Positions 21,864 through 33,211 are shown, counted from the first letter of the stretch. The stretch is DNA of 64,000 nt from Ascarosepion bandense (GCA_037127315.1 JBBBDQ010000330.1:6741001-6805000), one strand, 5' to 3'. Numbers and translations are program-made. Notes: generated by a model from the letters alone, not told the origin.

Positions 21864-22170
21864 CAGTCAGTTAAGTGCCATACGTGATACACACTTGGGC
21901 GATCATGTCTTGAAAGAGACATGACTGACTGGGCATAAGATTATCCTACAGTAGGTTGCCATTGCTTTCTGCAGTAGACTGGTTACTGACCAAGGCTATA
22001 GAACCCAATCTGTCCTATTATTTAACCCATAACTGGAAGGAAGAGATGTATTAATACCTTTCCCATTGGTATTTGTACACAAGTGAATGCAAGAAATTCA
22101 ACTGGAATTCAAACTCAGCTCCCTGATTTGTCATTCCAAGTTGATATCCATTGCACCACAACGCACATCC
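21864..22170 (-). mobile_element. SINE family A, near full length
   Basis: From the 3' end (CAGTCAGTTAAGTGCCATAC) through AGAGACATGACTGACTGGGC to the tRNA-like head (GATATCCATTGCACCACAAC) at the right. The B box reads GAATTCAAAC on the plus strand. Confidence 0.9.
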
Positions 22171-23020
22171 TGTTGTACCATTATTAATAAAAAATAAATA
22201 GGATTTTTATTCACCCAAACTATATCGATTTTGGGTTAAAATAGAAATTGTTCTGTTTGTGCTCAATGCATTAGTCAAACAATTTTTATATGCTGAATCA
22301 TAAGGATTTATAATATATTCAAAATTTTTCTTTTTCCTTCTCGGTGGCATTTGTTTTAAAAATTTTACTGAAAAATGTCACTTTTGATTTGTTCTCCTGG
22401 GTTGAACTATATACCATAGTTAGTCAAAACACAGCTTGTGAGTCACATCTGGCTCTTTGGCATTTAATGCAAGGCTCATGGAAATATATTAACCAAGCTC
22501 TTTTTCTCATTACAATTACTATACAAAGTTTATTAGAAAAAATGAGTTATTATTAGGATGGGCTACAACTCCACTGGATTGAAATTAGTTTAAATTTCAT
22601 GGTTAGTAAAATGTATCAGAGTTTACAATTCTAATGCATGATTGCAGTGAAATATTAATCTTAAATTTGATAAAATAAAGGAAGAAAAATAGAGGGGTTA
22701 AAGAGATTTCTGGTTAGCAAGGTTTACAGAGAAATGCTTGTGGCTATCAAACATCTAATGTTTGCCATATATTTGGCTACACATGTTATATACTATTAAT
22801 ATCATTAAGTGCAAGGCATTTTCAGTCGCACATACTATACACTATCAATGCCAATATCTAAATCATATCTAAAATATTTCATCAACCACTGCAAAACAAT
22901 AATCACTTTAGCTATGAACTGTTTTGAATCATTGACATAAAAAAAAGAAAAAAAAACTTGCAAAACTATCAAAATTTCTGTGATGTCTTTGTTATTAAAT
23001 TGAATTATCAGCAGTGTAAA
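22171..23020. other. no gene recognised
   Basis: AT-rich, no supported gene or repeat boundary. Confidence 0.5.
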
Positions 23021-23357
23021 AGTGGGTATTTGAATTCAGGAGGGTAAGGGTGAGTCTTGAAGATGACCCAAGGTCTGGACATCTCTCAACTGCCACCACT
23101 GAGGAAACATTAATCATGTTCACTACATAGTGATAGACAACAAGTAATTGACTATAAATCAAATAGCCAATGCTATTAGCATATCCTATGAGAGAGTAGA
23201 GAATATCTTACACAATCAAATTTGCATGACAAAGGTTTCGACTCATTGGGTGCAATATCTACTGACAGCTGATCTAAAGTGCACCAGACTAGACACATCA
23301 CTGGAAAATCTGACATTGTCAGAGGCAGATCCAACTGGTTTTCTTGAATGTCTTAAC

Positions 23358-23762
23358 TGTTATGGTGCCCTTCTATAAGGAATGAACTCTTCCTCTGGAT
23401 ACATATAAATTACCTGCAAAACTTCTAGAGAGCAGACAACAAGAGCAGTTATGAACAGTTATGAGCAGTCAAATATAGAGCAGTTATGAGCAGTTAACAG
23501 AGCAGTCAAGTACAGCAGTTAACGGAAGCAGTTAATGAAAGCTACTAATCAGACAGCGTAATAATAACTTTGAACTTACTTATTTCTATATTACTTATTA
23601 TTAACACTTCTTTTGAATATCTTGTTTCTTGTTATACTAATAAACTGTTTTGAACCTACCTTCTTGTTCCGTGTCTTACTTCTGGCACGAACCGGTCACT
23701 ACAACTTTGCGGCAAAGTTTCACCACAACTCCACAACAAATTGGCGATGAAGATCCACAACA
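23358..23762 (+). mobile_element. LTR-like segment inside the mariner
   Basis: Starts TGTTATGGTGCCC. It contains short direct repeats of GAGCAGTTATGAGCAGTTA type (23430-23535), an AATAAA at 23638-23643 and GTCTTACTTCTGGCACG. It ends CCACAACA followed by TTGGCGATGAAGAT, which resembles the end of a Gypsy-type LTR followed by its primer-binding region. Only some 20 bp of internal sequence remain before mariner coding resumes. No clear target duplication was found, so LTR identity is inferred. Confidence 0.45.
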
Positions 23763-24282
23763 CTAATCCAGGATGAGTTTGGGTTTATCACTTTAAGCCA
23801 GAGACAAAAAGACAATCTATGCAGTGGAAACATCCCCTCCTTACATGCTTCAAAGATGACTAAATGATCAAAAGAATACAAGGCAGTTCACATCACTGAA
23901 AACTGACATTGTTTGAAAGAAATCCAGTTGGTTTTTCTTCAAATTTTAGGATATAAAAGGGAACAATAAGCCAATTTTCTGAAGCCCATACAAAAGCCTA
24001 TCAAGACTAAACACACGAGAAAAACTGATGAAAGTGGTTTTGTTTTATCAGAACAATACTCTGGGATACAAGTTTTTGATTTTAATGATGCGCATGATCG
24101 TAGGTTTAAACTGGTTGATCATTCTCCCTGTTTTCTTAATTTGGTCCCATTTGACTATAATCCGTTCCATAATCACTTCGCTAGGAACCATTATAGCAAT
24201 GATGACAACGCCATATCTGCTATTGATGGCGTTCTTAACTAACAGGAAGAAAGTTTCTTTACCAACGAGATCCAAGCACTGA

Positions 24283-24583
24283 TCTAAACTTATTTATAAA
24301 TGGAACTTTGTGTGTGTGTCCATTACCTATAGACTCCAAAACGGTTGAACCGATTTTCTTGAAAATTTACACAGTTGTACTATAAGCGTTTGTGAATGTT
24401 CTTAGCTAGGTTTTGTGTCAAGGTACTACTGATAAATATCGAAAATCGATAATAAAAAAAATCAGGTTATAGAAGGAGTGGTCCAATTTTAATCAAATTT
24501 GATACACTCATAGACAAAGACATAAGAAATGATATGCAGAAGTTTCAAGGTTGCAGTTCTTACAATAGTGCAGAAAATTGATA

Positions 24584-24615
<32 letters not shown>

Positions 24616-24793
24616 AAATGATTGTGTATGTATCTGTTTATCTGTCTGTATGTCCTTTATACAAATCTACAATTTTTATCCAATTCTCACCAAACTTCAC
24701 ACAAATATTCTTTAGGTTGAGTCTGAGCTCCAGGACCATGGATTAGTTTTAAAGATTTCATTGCACCCGAGCAACACTGGGCTATACTGCTAG
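24283..24793 (+). mobile_element. non-autonomous Helitron, copy 2
   Basis: Same TCTAAACTTATTTATAAATG start and CTAG end as copy 1, inserted between A (24282) and T (24794). The pre-terminal hairpin segment reads CCCGAGCAACACTGGG. An internal (TA)n at 24585-24610 and a different middle segment distinguish it from copy 1. The interrupted mariner frame provides the empty site. Confidence 0.9.
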
Positions 24794-24880
24794 TACACCA
24801 ATGAAACAAGTGTGTAAACTAAGCTGAAAAATGAACCTCATATGGTCACATTCCATTGGAGTATCTTGTCAGCTTATGAA

Positions 24881-25455
24881 ATTTTCAACTAGTACTTGTA
24901 TTTTACCTTTGGAATTATAAGATTTGTAAATCTTAACCAAGTAACTATATTTGATGGCATCTATGATTATCCCAAAATTTAGCATGATATATTTTTTGGG
25001 GGAAAAAAAAAATCAATTAAAATTTCCAAAAGCCTGCCACAGAAACTACTGGACAAGATTCTTATATCTCAAGCTTGATTCCTAGTTTGAACTTTAGCAT
25101 ATAGGATGCAAGAAAACTTTTAAGGAATATGATTAAGATAAAGTGTATTTTATATGCCAAAAATAATAAAAGACTGAATCTAGAAATACATTTTTCAAAA
25201 CATCAATAGAAATTGAAGTAAAATTATCTATTTCAGGTATTCATGACCTGCAGTTGTGTTTTCTAAAATCAACATGTTAGCTATCAATGGCTATATATTG
25301 CCAAAATCATCTTTTACTAATTATTCACACTCATGTTTTTCCAAAATCACCTTTTGCAAGCTATTCACTTGTGCTTTTCCGAGATCACATTTTGCTAACT
25401 ATTCACAGGCACATTTTAAAACATTTATCATCTGTAGAAATGTCAAGTCAAAATG
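24881..25455. other. no gene recognised
   Basis: AT-rich. Two to three short direct repeats (CCAAAATCACCTTTTGC / CCGAGATCACATTTTGC) lie at 25299-25400. Confidence 0.5.
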
Positions 25456-25459
25456 GCTG

Positions 25460-25460
<1 letters not shown>

Positions 25461-25508
<48 letters not shown>
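25461..25508. repeat. (TA)n microsatellite
   Basis: About 23 TA units. Confidence 0.95.
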
Positions 25509-25510
<2 letters not shown>

Positions 25511-25559
25511 CTCCTCCACAGTGTTTCTTGAACTCAAAGCATATAATGTAAATATTTTT

Positions 25560-25790
25560 GTAATCATTTTACCCTTAGCAAGGCAATGAGCTCACTAAGA
25601 TGCAAGAGGTTACTGAATGTGAGAGAATATGAAAAAAAAATATTATTAAGGAGAAAGAACAATAAAAGAACAGAAATTAAAGAGATAGAAGAGAATGGTT
25701 AATATTGCATTTAAATTTTTGAAGATCAAACTGGGAAGGAAGAAACTCAAAGAGTTCCGCAAGCGAGAAGTGTGAGTAAAGAAACGATGA
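25560..25790 (-). mobile_element. LINE 3'-tail fragment
   Basis: The plus strand begins TAATCATTTTACCCTTAGCA and proceeds to the decayed 3' UTR and last coding block (GAAGTGTGAGTAAAGAAACG). Confidence 0.7.
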
Positions 25791-25793
25791 GCA

Positions 25794-25900
25794 CATTAAT
25801 AATCAAAGAAATTAATTTAAAGTAAAATTAACCTGACCTTCTTTTTCAAGAAGACAAGGTTACTTTTACTTTAAATTAATTTCTTTCATTATTAATATCA
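25794..25900. repeat. perfect-stem foldback (~40-bp arms)
   Basis: ATTAATAATCAAAGAAATTA... and its inverted complement AATTTCTTTCATTATTAAT face each other across a loop of about 15-20 bp (AAGGTT/AACCTG near the tip). No coding content. Confidence 0.8.
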
Positions 25901-26460
25901 GCAAAACACCTGCCGAATAGGAAATATTTTTATATAACCTTTAATTTAAAATGCTGTAAAACTTTTAATTAATATTTTCTGGGGATATTTGGAAGTTTTC
26001 TTGTTTTGGTGTGAAACATGCTAGTTTAATAATTCTTATTGTTGTGCCTGATTCTGATCTTAATTTAGTGATTAAAAGCTCCCAACAAAATAGCTATTCA
26101 TTCTCCAGCAGAGTTCTTCCAATAAATTTGTTCCAGGTTTTTGTACAAGAATTTAACAACATCTGCTCATATTACCAGCTGTAGAAAGTAATTCTTCATC
26201 TTAAAAGCTCTATAAGAAAGTTCCAAACAAATTATAATTATATTAAAGGCATAGAGAAATTCAAGAAGAGAGAAAGAATAAAGGTAAGAGAATAAGATAA
26301 TTAAAGATAAAAGAAAGAAAGAGAACTGGTTAAAAAATGAGAGGCAAGAATACACCATCTTCTAAGAATGATAAATAACTTAAAAGTAAAGATATGTTCT
26401 GAGGAAAGAAAACATTTGGATAATCAAAAGGAAAAAAAAAGACCTAAATATAGTAAGAAG

Positions 26461-26778
26461 TAGAGGAAAGAAAAGAGAGGGAGAGAAGAAGAAAGGGAAA
26501 GAAAAGAGAGGGAGAGTAAGAAGTGGGAAAGAAAAGAGAGGGAGAGTAAGAAGCGGGAAAGAAAAGAGAGGGAGAGTAAGAAGCGGGAAAGAAAAGAGAG
26601 GGAGAGTAAGAAGCGGGAAAGAAAAGAGAGGGAGAGTAAGAAGCGGGAAAGAAAAGGGAGGGAGAGTAAGACGCGAGAAAGAAAAGGGAGGGAGAGTAAG
26701 AAGCGAGAAAGAAAAGAGAGGGAGAGTAAGAAGCAAGAAAGAAAAGGGAGGGAGAGTAAGAAGCGGGAAAGAAAAGAG
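26461..26778. repeat. 30-bp purine-rich minisatellite
   Basis: About nine to ten copies of GGGAAAGAAAAGAGAGGGAG + AGTAAGAAGC, with a few G/A changes. The strand is almost pure purine. Long open frames on the other strand (26380-26883) are artefacts of this repeat. Confidence 0.95.
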
Positions 26779-27404
26779 GAAATAGTGTGTAAAGGAATAT
26801 AAAAAGAAAAAGAGGTGTAAAGATAACAGACACAAACTAAAGTAAAATAAAAAAATGTTGAAAGAAAGAAACAGGAAGAGCAAGAAGAGAGAATAAAGAA
26901 AAAATAAAGATGAGAAAAATTAGAGAGTTAAAAAAAGACTATATACAAGAGAGAATGGCGGATTTTGCCAAAGGATAAATGTAAGAGAGAAAGATGAAAA
27001 GTAAATAGAGGTAGAAGAGAAAGAAAAAAGGAAATGAAGAGAATTTCTTGTTTTGGAAAATTCATTTTCATTTTGTTGGATTGGCAAATGGTGGAATTTC
27101 GGTCTGTATCCATCACGGAATGTGAGAAAGAATACATCAATGGACAGGAAAAGATGGAAGACACCTGCTGATTTGGCAAGCTTGAACCCAGGCAAGGAAT
27201 CTTTGATCAAATATTGATGGGACATATCTCTGCTCATAACCTATTTTCTTGTATGCATCATCTTAGTCTAAGATCCTAGAGTTTGTAAACAAACAATCAA
27301 AGAAATCATCACATATTTAGATGGATTTCATTATGTTTATCTGCTATAAATAAATAACATATGGCAACTCCTTTCCATTTGCAATGCACTATGGCTTAAC
27401 ACAA

Positions 27405-28682
27405 CACTCAATAAGTCCCAGGCCTGACAAATAGATGGCACCACAAATGAAAAAATCCATATGATTTTTATGAAGTACTAACCTTGAAATGGCATGTGAC
27501 AAAATTTAGATTTAACTAGTCAGATTATTAGTTTACAAATTACAGTTATTTAAGTGAAGCTACTGTTGCAATCTTTTAAAACAATGGAAAAATTTGAATT
27601 TCATGTGTTGATAAAGCATTGCTTTCTGATAAGAAAAAATACTGTTCAAGCAAAGAAATGGCTTAAAAAGTGTTATTCAAACTCTGCTCCATTGGAAACA
27701 GCAGTTAAGAAGTACTATGCTGACTTTAAATGTGGTTGTACAGACACAAATGAAACTGAATGCTCAGGTCACCTACAATCAGCAGTTGTCCCAAAAAAAC
27801 ACCAAAAAATTCACAAACTCGTTTTAGCCAATCATAAATTGAAGTTGTATGAGATAGCAGAGGAGTTGAACATATCAGAAAGCAGTGTATTCACCATTTT
27901 GCACGAATATTTGTTAATGAGAAAGCTATGTTCAAAGTGGGTGCTGCGTTTGTTTACAGTCAATCAAAAACAACAATGCGTTGATAATTCAGAACATTGT
28001 TTGCAACTGTTTCAATGGAACAAGCAGTTTTTTCATAAATATTTGACAATAGATGAACCATGAATCCACCATTTCATTCCAGAGTCAAATCAGCAGTCAA
28101 CTGACTAAACAGCAGCAGGTGAAAGCTGTCCAAAGCAACTAACAATGCAAACATCAGCAGGTAAAGTTTTGGTCTCTGTATTTTGGGATGCGCAAAGTAT
28201 TTTATTCACTGATTACCTTGAGAAAGGAAGAACCATCAATAGTAAATATTATATTGCATTATTGGTGTATTTGAAGGAAGGAAATCACCAATAAACAGTC
28301 ACAAATGAAGAAGAAAAAGTGATCTTTCACCAAGATAACACACTGTGTCACAAGTCAATCACAATGATGGCAAAACTACATGAATTGCACTTCAAATTGC
28401 TTCCGCATCCATCATATTTGTACCCACTTACTACTGGCTCTTTGCAAACCTAAAAAAAATGCTCCAGGGAAAGAGATTTGGCTCCAATGAATAAGTGATA
28501 TTGGAAACTGAGGCGTATTTTGAGGCCAAAGACAGATCGTTCTACAAAAATGGCATTGAAGTATTAGAGAAGCATTGGAATCAGTGTATCACACCAAAAG
28601 GAGACTATGTTGATGAATAAAGTTGAATTTTGCCTAAAAGTTGTTGTTTTATTAGTAAGGCCAGGGATTTATTGAGTGATGT
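27405..28682 (+). mobile_element. mariner element with recognisable TIRs
   Basis: Left end CACTCAATAAGTCCCAGGCC; right end reverse-complemented CACTCAATAAATCCCTGGCC. These TIRs enclose one transposase pseudogene. Flanking TA is visible at the right and mutated at the left. The same TIR type bounds the copy at 58597-59513. Confidence 0.85.
27584..28620 (+). pseudogene. mariner transposase pseudogene
   Basis: Begins MEKFEFHVLIKHCFL. The paired HTH DNA-binding domain follows (KKWLKKCY, IAEELNISESSVFTILHEYL), then KLCSKWVLRLFTVNQKQQ and the start of the catalytic core, LTIDEP. The open frame stops at 28063, where a Trp codon has become TGA. Further on, IHHF, GKVLVSVFWD, YLEKGRTI and FHQDNT keep the first two Asp. 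A deletion and substitution in the PPYSPDLAPSDYW region leave Tyr at the third Asp. Ends VDE-stop at 28620. About 345 codons is normal for the family. Confidence 0.9.
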
Positions 28683-28689
28683 ATTGTTT

Positions 28690-29330
28690 CTAATTCACTA
28701 AATTTCTAATTACTCAAAAGATGTGCTATTCCCAAATTAAGCGTTGTACTAAATTGAGCTCAGGTAACAAAATATTTACTAAAGTTTAATGTTAAAATTT
28801 TATTACCAAGTCTAGTTTGATAAACCTGAATAAAAACTTTGATTTGTCAGTAAGCAAAAAAGAATGAAGAGAATCTTCTGCCACATGGATCAGGGATATC
28901 TACACTGACAGAAACCAACAAAGTCTATTGGTGCTGTGTTGTACTGTTGCAGTGCCTTGGGTTTGTGGCAATGATGCTTTTGATTGGAAATCATGCCTGA
29001 CCAATAAAGGTTTTATTAGTGACACTACTGCTGTTTTTCAGAGTTGTTGTTGCTACATGCAATAAATAAATAATAATTGTTAACAGTCAATCAACTCAAT
29101 ATGCCTTTTAGAAGAAATATGAAAATTGACAAGAAGAAATGAATAAAATATGCCTACATATTTTTATTTCTTCCTTTGTAATGTGTAACTACAGAAAGGC
29201 ACTGAAATCCACACAAAACGATTATTTGTAGTAATGAAATAAAACAAGCACTACTAACCAAATGAGATGCTTACATCTACAAGGTGATGCCTATATATAT
29301 ATTTTTTTTTAATTTAAAAAGTGTACTTTA
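28690..29330. other. no gene recognised
   Basis: AT-rich; no supported feature. Confidence 0.5.
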
Positions 29331-29336
29331 ACATGA

Positions 29337-29690
29337 TATTTATCTATCTCCCCACCAAGGCAGGATGTGGCACAAGGCCTTTTTAATGTGGGCTATCTGG
29401 GCCCTAAAGCTTGGGCAAAAATTTATTGTCCAATATTCCCCAGCTGAGACTTTACACTTTGGCAGAGTCTCCACTGGGTTACTCCCTGCACGAATGCAGA
29501 GAGTCTGACAAAGCAAGTGTTCATGCTGATGCTCGAGACAGAATGTAATGGTGATTTTCAAAGCGCAGCTTAGATGTGGCACAAGGCCGAATGTATAGGG
29601 CACCCAGTAAGGACTACTCAATTGTAATAATTCTAGCAAGGCAAGGTTGCTAACCATTACACAATGCCAGGCACCCAACCTTAACATAAA
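29337..29690 (-). mobile_element. tRNA-derived SINE, family C
   Basis: The minus strand begins near GGTTGGGTGCCTGGCATTGT and GTAATGGTTAGCAACC (A-box type). It continues to a B-box-like AGTCCTTACTGGGTGCC and a longer body. Open reading frames here are incidental. Confidence 0.7.
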
Positions 29691-29699
29691 TAGTTGATT

Positions 29700-29840
29700 T
29701 TCTAAGTGTCACTTAGATGTGGCACAAGGCTGAAAGAATGTAGCACCCAGTGAGGATTGAACTAACTACTCAGTTGTAATAGGTTCTCGCAAGACAAGCT
29801 TGCTAACCATTACACCATGTCAGGGTGCCTAACCTTAACA
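29700..29840 (-). mobile_element. SINE family C, second partial copy
   Basis: Repeats the head: CACTTAGATGTGGCACAAGG, GCACCCAGTGAGGATTGAAC, TTGCTAACCATTACACCATG on the plus strand. Confidence 0.75.
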
Positions 29841-29899
29841 TTAATAGAGTATTAAATGTTGCTAGTATTCTCTTTATAACACAGTGCAAGCAGCAGGTA

Positions 29900-30455
29900 A
29901 GAAACTAAAAGGTAAAAAAAAAAATGACTTAATAAATCTCAAAACATTTACCAAAACTTTATATTCATGGGGTCAAAGATCAGTATTATATCCTGAAATA
30001 TTTGTACAGCTTAAATGTAAGTTTCATTGGTTGATTTTATGATATGCCTTTCCATGTCTGTAATGGGAATCCATTCAACATTTACTGGCTATTTTTTTTC
30101 CAAAAGTCAAACACCTTCAAGGGCAGATAATCCATCCTTTTCTCCTAGACAGAACTAACCAGAATATCAACAATAAGGCACCCAGTGAGGATCCAAGTGA
30201 AAAATATCACTACCATTAAATTTCAAAACTTTCACCAAAACTCTATGGTGTCAGATCAATGTTAAATACTGAAATATTTGTGCAGCTTATAAGTTAGCTT
30301 CATTGAGTTTTATGCCTGTCCATGTTCATAGTGAAATTCTATTCAATACATAATGGCCATTTTTTTTTACTCTAAGGTCCAAAAACGTAAAAGGCAGATG
30401 ATCCATCCTTTCCTCCAATAGAGAACTAACCAAAATATTGACATTGCCAACACTT
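29900..30455. repeat. tandem duplication, two ~265-bp units
   Basis: Units at about 29930-30200 and 30205-30450 share CTGAAATATTTGT.CAGCTTA, CCATGT.TGTAATGGGAATCC-type, ATCCATCCTTT.CTCC.A and AGAACTAACCA.AATAT. The first ends with GGCACCCAGTGAGGATCCAA. A third piece of this end block is at 30682-30760, after a later SINE insertion. Confidence 0.75.
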
Positions 30456-30464
30456 GTTAGATTT

Positions 30465-30668
30465 TTTAAAAAAAAATCCTATCACCCCAAGCAAGGCAAT
30501 AACACCACTGATGTGCAGGGGGCTACGTAAGAGGGAAAAGATTTGGAAAATAGAAAACCGGAGACCACATCCTAAACAGGGAACAAGGGATGAGCCTCTA
30601 CACCTGTACAATAGATGTGGGTGGAGTGTGAACCGGGCGATAGTTTAGTCTATCTACTCCAATTATTG
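30465..30668 (-). mobile_element. short non-autonomous repeat with LINE 3' tail, family D
   Basis: The plus strand opens with the LINE tail (CACCCCAAGCAAGGCAATAA, GGGGGCTACGTAAGAG). It continues with a body (CATCCTAAACAGGGAACAAG, GTACAATAGATGTGGGTGGA, GAACCGGGCGATAGTTTAGT) that is not LINE coding sequence. A plus-strand copy is at 48735-48935. It probably uses the LINE's machinery. Confidence 0.75.
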
Positions 30669-30764
30669 AATTTTGTATGAGGCACCCAGTGAGAATCCAA
30701 GTGAAAGATATCACTCATGAAGTCTATATGGCACAAGCAAAAGGCAATAATTTCAGAAATTCTA

Positions 30765-31213
30765 TAAATACTTTCACGGCTTCTGCTCCGATGAACTTAG
30801 ATCACTGGTTCCCCCTAAATACGAATTTGCACGAGATACTAGATTAGCAACTAGATCCCACCCTTTTACAGTGAAACCGATAAAATGCAGCCATAACTTC
30901 TACTCCAACAGTTTCTTTCCTCGCACTTCCCGACTGTGGAATTCTCTTCCAAACGATTGCTTCCCCGACGGCTACAATCTCCAGGAGTTTAAATGTAAGG
31001 TCAATAGACACCTCCTAACACACTAACCTGCTCCCATTCTATCAAGCACTCTTCCCATCTGCCCGACCCTCATCCTCGCTATCCTTACTCATCTGTCACC
31101 TTTCTCCTGACATTCCCTATGTCTATCCACTCCTTCTCTTTACCTTCCCCTATGTAGCCCCATGCGCAATAGTGGCAGTGGAATGCCTTGCTTGGGGTGA
31201 GATGATTAAAAAA
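30765..31213 (+). mobile_element. 5'-truncated LINE, last coding block plus tail
   Basis: Encodes FHGFCSDELRSLVP, RDTRLATRSHPFTVK, NSFFPRTSRLWNSLP and the normal end FKCKVNRHLLTH-stop at 31026. It ends with GCGCAATAGTGGCAGTGGAA and TGCTTGGGGTGAGATGATTA plus poly-A. Confidence 0.9.
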
Positions 31214-31418
31214 AAAAAAGAAGTCAGATTGCATTTTTCATAAGAAATACATTCTGAAATGTGTAAAAATTGCTAGTATTGAATCTTGACCTCTACTGGG
31301 AAACATGATGGTAATTGCCATGGGAATTCAATCACTGATTCAGTTCATGTGATACATATTCTTTAGAATGACAAAGTACGTTCATATTCCATGATTAGTT
31401 ATCAGAAGTTAGTTAAGG

Positions 31419-31603
31419 CAGCAATCCTCAACCACTGGATCATGCAAAAAGAATAAATACATTTTTCTCATCTTATTGAATATTGCGATTTTGTTTATGA
31501 TGTTTTGTTAAGTGCATGAATGACACAGACCCCCATCCCTGTTCATGAAGAAATTGTCTTGCATGACACGAGTCAGTGGGTCAAAAAAGTTTGGTGACTG
31601 CTG
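31419..31603. mobile_element. short hAT-like MITE
   Basis: Starts CAGCAATCCTCAACCACTGG and ends, reverse-complemented, CAGCAGTCACCAAACTTTTT. Eight-bp flanks AGTTAAGG (31411-31418) and AGTTAAGT (31604-31611) match at 7 of 8 positions. The core includes the GACCCxCTG-type block common in animal hAT MITEs. Confidence 0.7.
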
Positions 31604-31611
31604 AGTTAAGT

Positions 31612-32450
31612 GTTTCAATTTCCTCTTATCTTTTTTTTTTCTTCTTCAGACTAATATTTGAATTCTCCAAAAAAAAATAAAAGATTCTTTATCTTTTGCT
31701 CATTTTTGGAGAAACTATACAAAAGAGATACTGTAAATTGATAAATTTTGTTTTCCTTCAGAACAAAAAAAAAAAATCCCAGTAGATTAAGTGTGAATAT
31801 TATTTAAAGTAGATGTGTTGTTGAACAGACACTCACATTTTCTCAACACCCAAGGCTACTTTTTTTACAACAATATTATGATATGCCATAACTGGTGGCC
31901 ATTTTAGATGCAAGAGTTGCTAGAAAAAAGTAAAATTTACTACCTAAGGGGATCCACTCCTGGTTCTAGAATGAGAGTGGTTCATGTCTTAGGCTGATTG
32001 TAACCAAAGAAAAAGATTGCAGTCTACACTTCTATTTACTTATGGAATAACCACAAAAATATTAAAAGACTGAATAAAAATAATTACTGTGTATGAATAA
32101 TAATATAAATAATTATAGTGATGAAAGTAATGGCAGTAGTAGTAGTAACAATAAGATTAATAATAATTTTATTGATACTGTTGCTTATGAAATTATTATT
32201 AGAAAATTTCATTTTTGATTACCAACAAAATAATTACATCACTTAGCATTTTTCATAACTTCTATTCTGCTCATAATGTTGAAACCTTCAAAAAATATTT
32301 TCCAATGAACTCAGACTTGAATTTGAACACATGTTCTTTTTGCACTTTTCTCTGGACAAATATGGATTTTTTTCTCAATAAATCTCTACATTTTGCCTTT
32401 GAAAAAGTCCCAAAAGGAAAGAAAACAAAGTTAAGATTTCATATTTTATC
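31612..32450. other. no gene recognised
   Basis: AT-rich. 32290-32430 resembles 33590-33720 (TTGAATTTGAACACAT..., AATCTCTACATTTTGCCTTT), an unclassified dispersed repeat. Confidence 0.5.
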
Positions 32451-32452
32451 AC

Positions 32453-32796
32453 ACACGAACTTAAATCACTGGTGCCCCCTAGATGTGAATTTGCACGAGA
32501 TACTAGATTAGCAACTAGGTCTCACCCTTTTACAGTGAAACCGATGAAATGTAACTGCAATTTCTACTCCAACAGCTTCTTTCCTCGCACTTCCCGCCTG
32601 TGGAATTCCCTACCGCATGCTTGCTTTCCCGACGGCTACAACCTCCAGGAGATTAAATGTAAGGTCAATAGACACCTTCTAACACACTAACTCACACCCA
32701 CTCTCTCCAACTCTCTCCCTATGTACATCCTAAGTTGTCTATCACCCTCCTTCTGACATTTCCTATACCCAATCCCTCTATGTAACCCCCTGTGCT
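32453..32796 (+). mobile_element. 5'-truncated LINE end
   Basis: Reads LKSLVPPRCEFARDTRLA-type sequence, NSFFPRTSRLWNSLPHACFP, then KCKVNRHLLTH-stop at 32690, and the 3' UTR to about 32796. There a CA/TA microsatellite replaces the usual tail. Confidence 0.9.
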
Positions 32797-32801
32797 ATAA
32801 A

Positions 32802-32846
<45 letters not shown>
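32797..32846. repeat. (CA)n(TA)n microsatellite
   Basis: ACACAC run followed by TATATA run, directly before the MITE at 32848. Confidence 0.95.
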
Positions 32847-32847
32847 A

Positions 32848-33209
32848 CAGGATGTCCATAAAGTTCGTGTGCACTTTAAAAAATTTATAACTTTATTTGT
32901 ATTTGCAATAGAAATAATTTGTAAAAAGGATTAGAAAAAAGTAAATCTATATTTTTTAAGGTTTATTAAAATTTTATTTAAGTTTACACATGTCCTCCAT
33001 CATTAGCAAAGAAAGGGTAATAGGATTTTGCAATTCATATTTTTACTTAGCTAAAAATTGTTGCAAATTTTAAGGTAAAGAATTATTCAATAACTATAAT
33101 TAAAACTAGGTATATTAAACTTTATAATATTTTTTTCCAGATAATTTCTATCACAAATACAAATAAAGTTATAAGTTTTTTAAAGTGCACACGGACTTTA
33201 TGGACACCC

Positions 33210-33211
<2 letters not shown>
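32848..33211. mobile_element. MITE with ~55-bp TIRs (mariner/Tc1-like ends)
   Basis: Left end CAGGATGTCCATAAAGTTCG, right end reverse-complemented CAGGGTGTCCATAAAGTCCG; similarity continues for about 55 bp (GTGTGCACTTTAAAAAA...). 364 bp, no coding capacity. Microsatellites abut both ends, CA/TA on the left and GT/TA on the right. Confidence 0.85.

Larger units (their letters stand above)
23025..24880 (+). pseudogene. mariner transposase pseudogene broken by two later insertions
   Basis: Collinear transposase pieces in several frames. The first is RVSLEDDPRSGHLSTATTEE at 23045, then TINQIANAISISYERVENIL, a second HTH segment, and TKVSTHWVQYLLTADLK to about 23354. The next is FKPETKRQSMQWKHP near 23790, FYQNNT at 24040, LVDHSPCF at 24112 and NEIQAL at 24260. 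Reading resumes at 24794 with NKCVN. An LTR-like segment splits it at about 23355-23762 and a Helitron at 24283-24793. Removing the Helitron joins QAL-IHQ-NKCVN in register. Many stops; non-functional. Confidence 0.8.

Noticed and set aside
26461..26778. Regular repeats considered as a CRISPR array
   Set aside because: Head-to-tail units without unique spacers, in a eukaryotic transposon-rich setting.
26380..26883. Long Leu/Phe/Pro-rich minus-strand frames
   Set aside because: Translations of the 30-bp purine minisatellite, whose unit length is a multiple of three.
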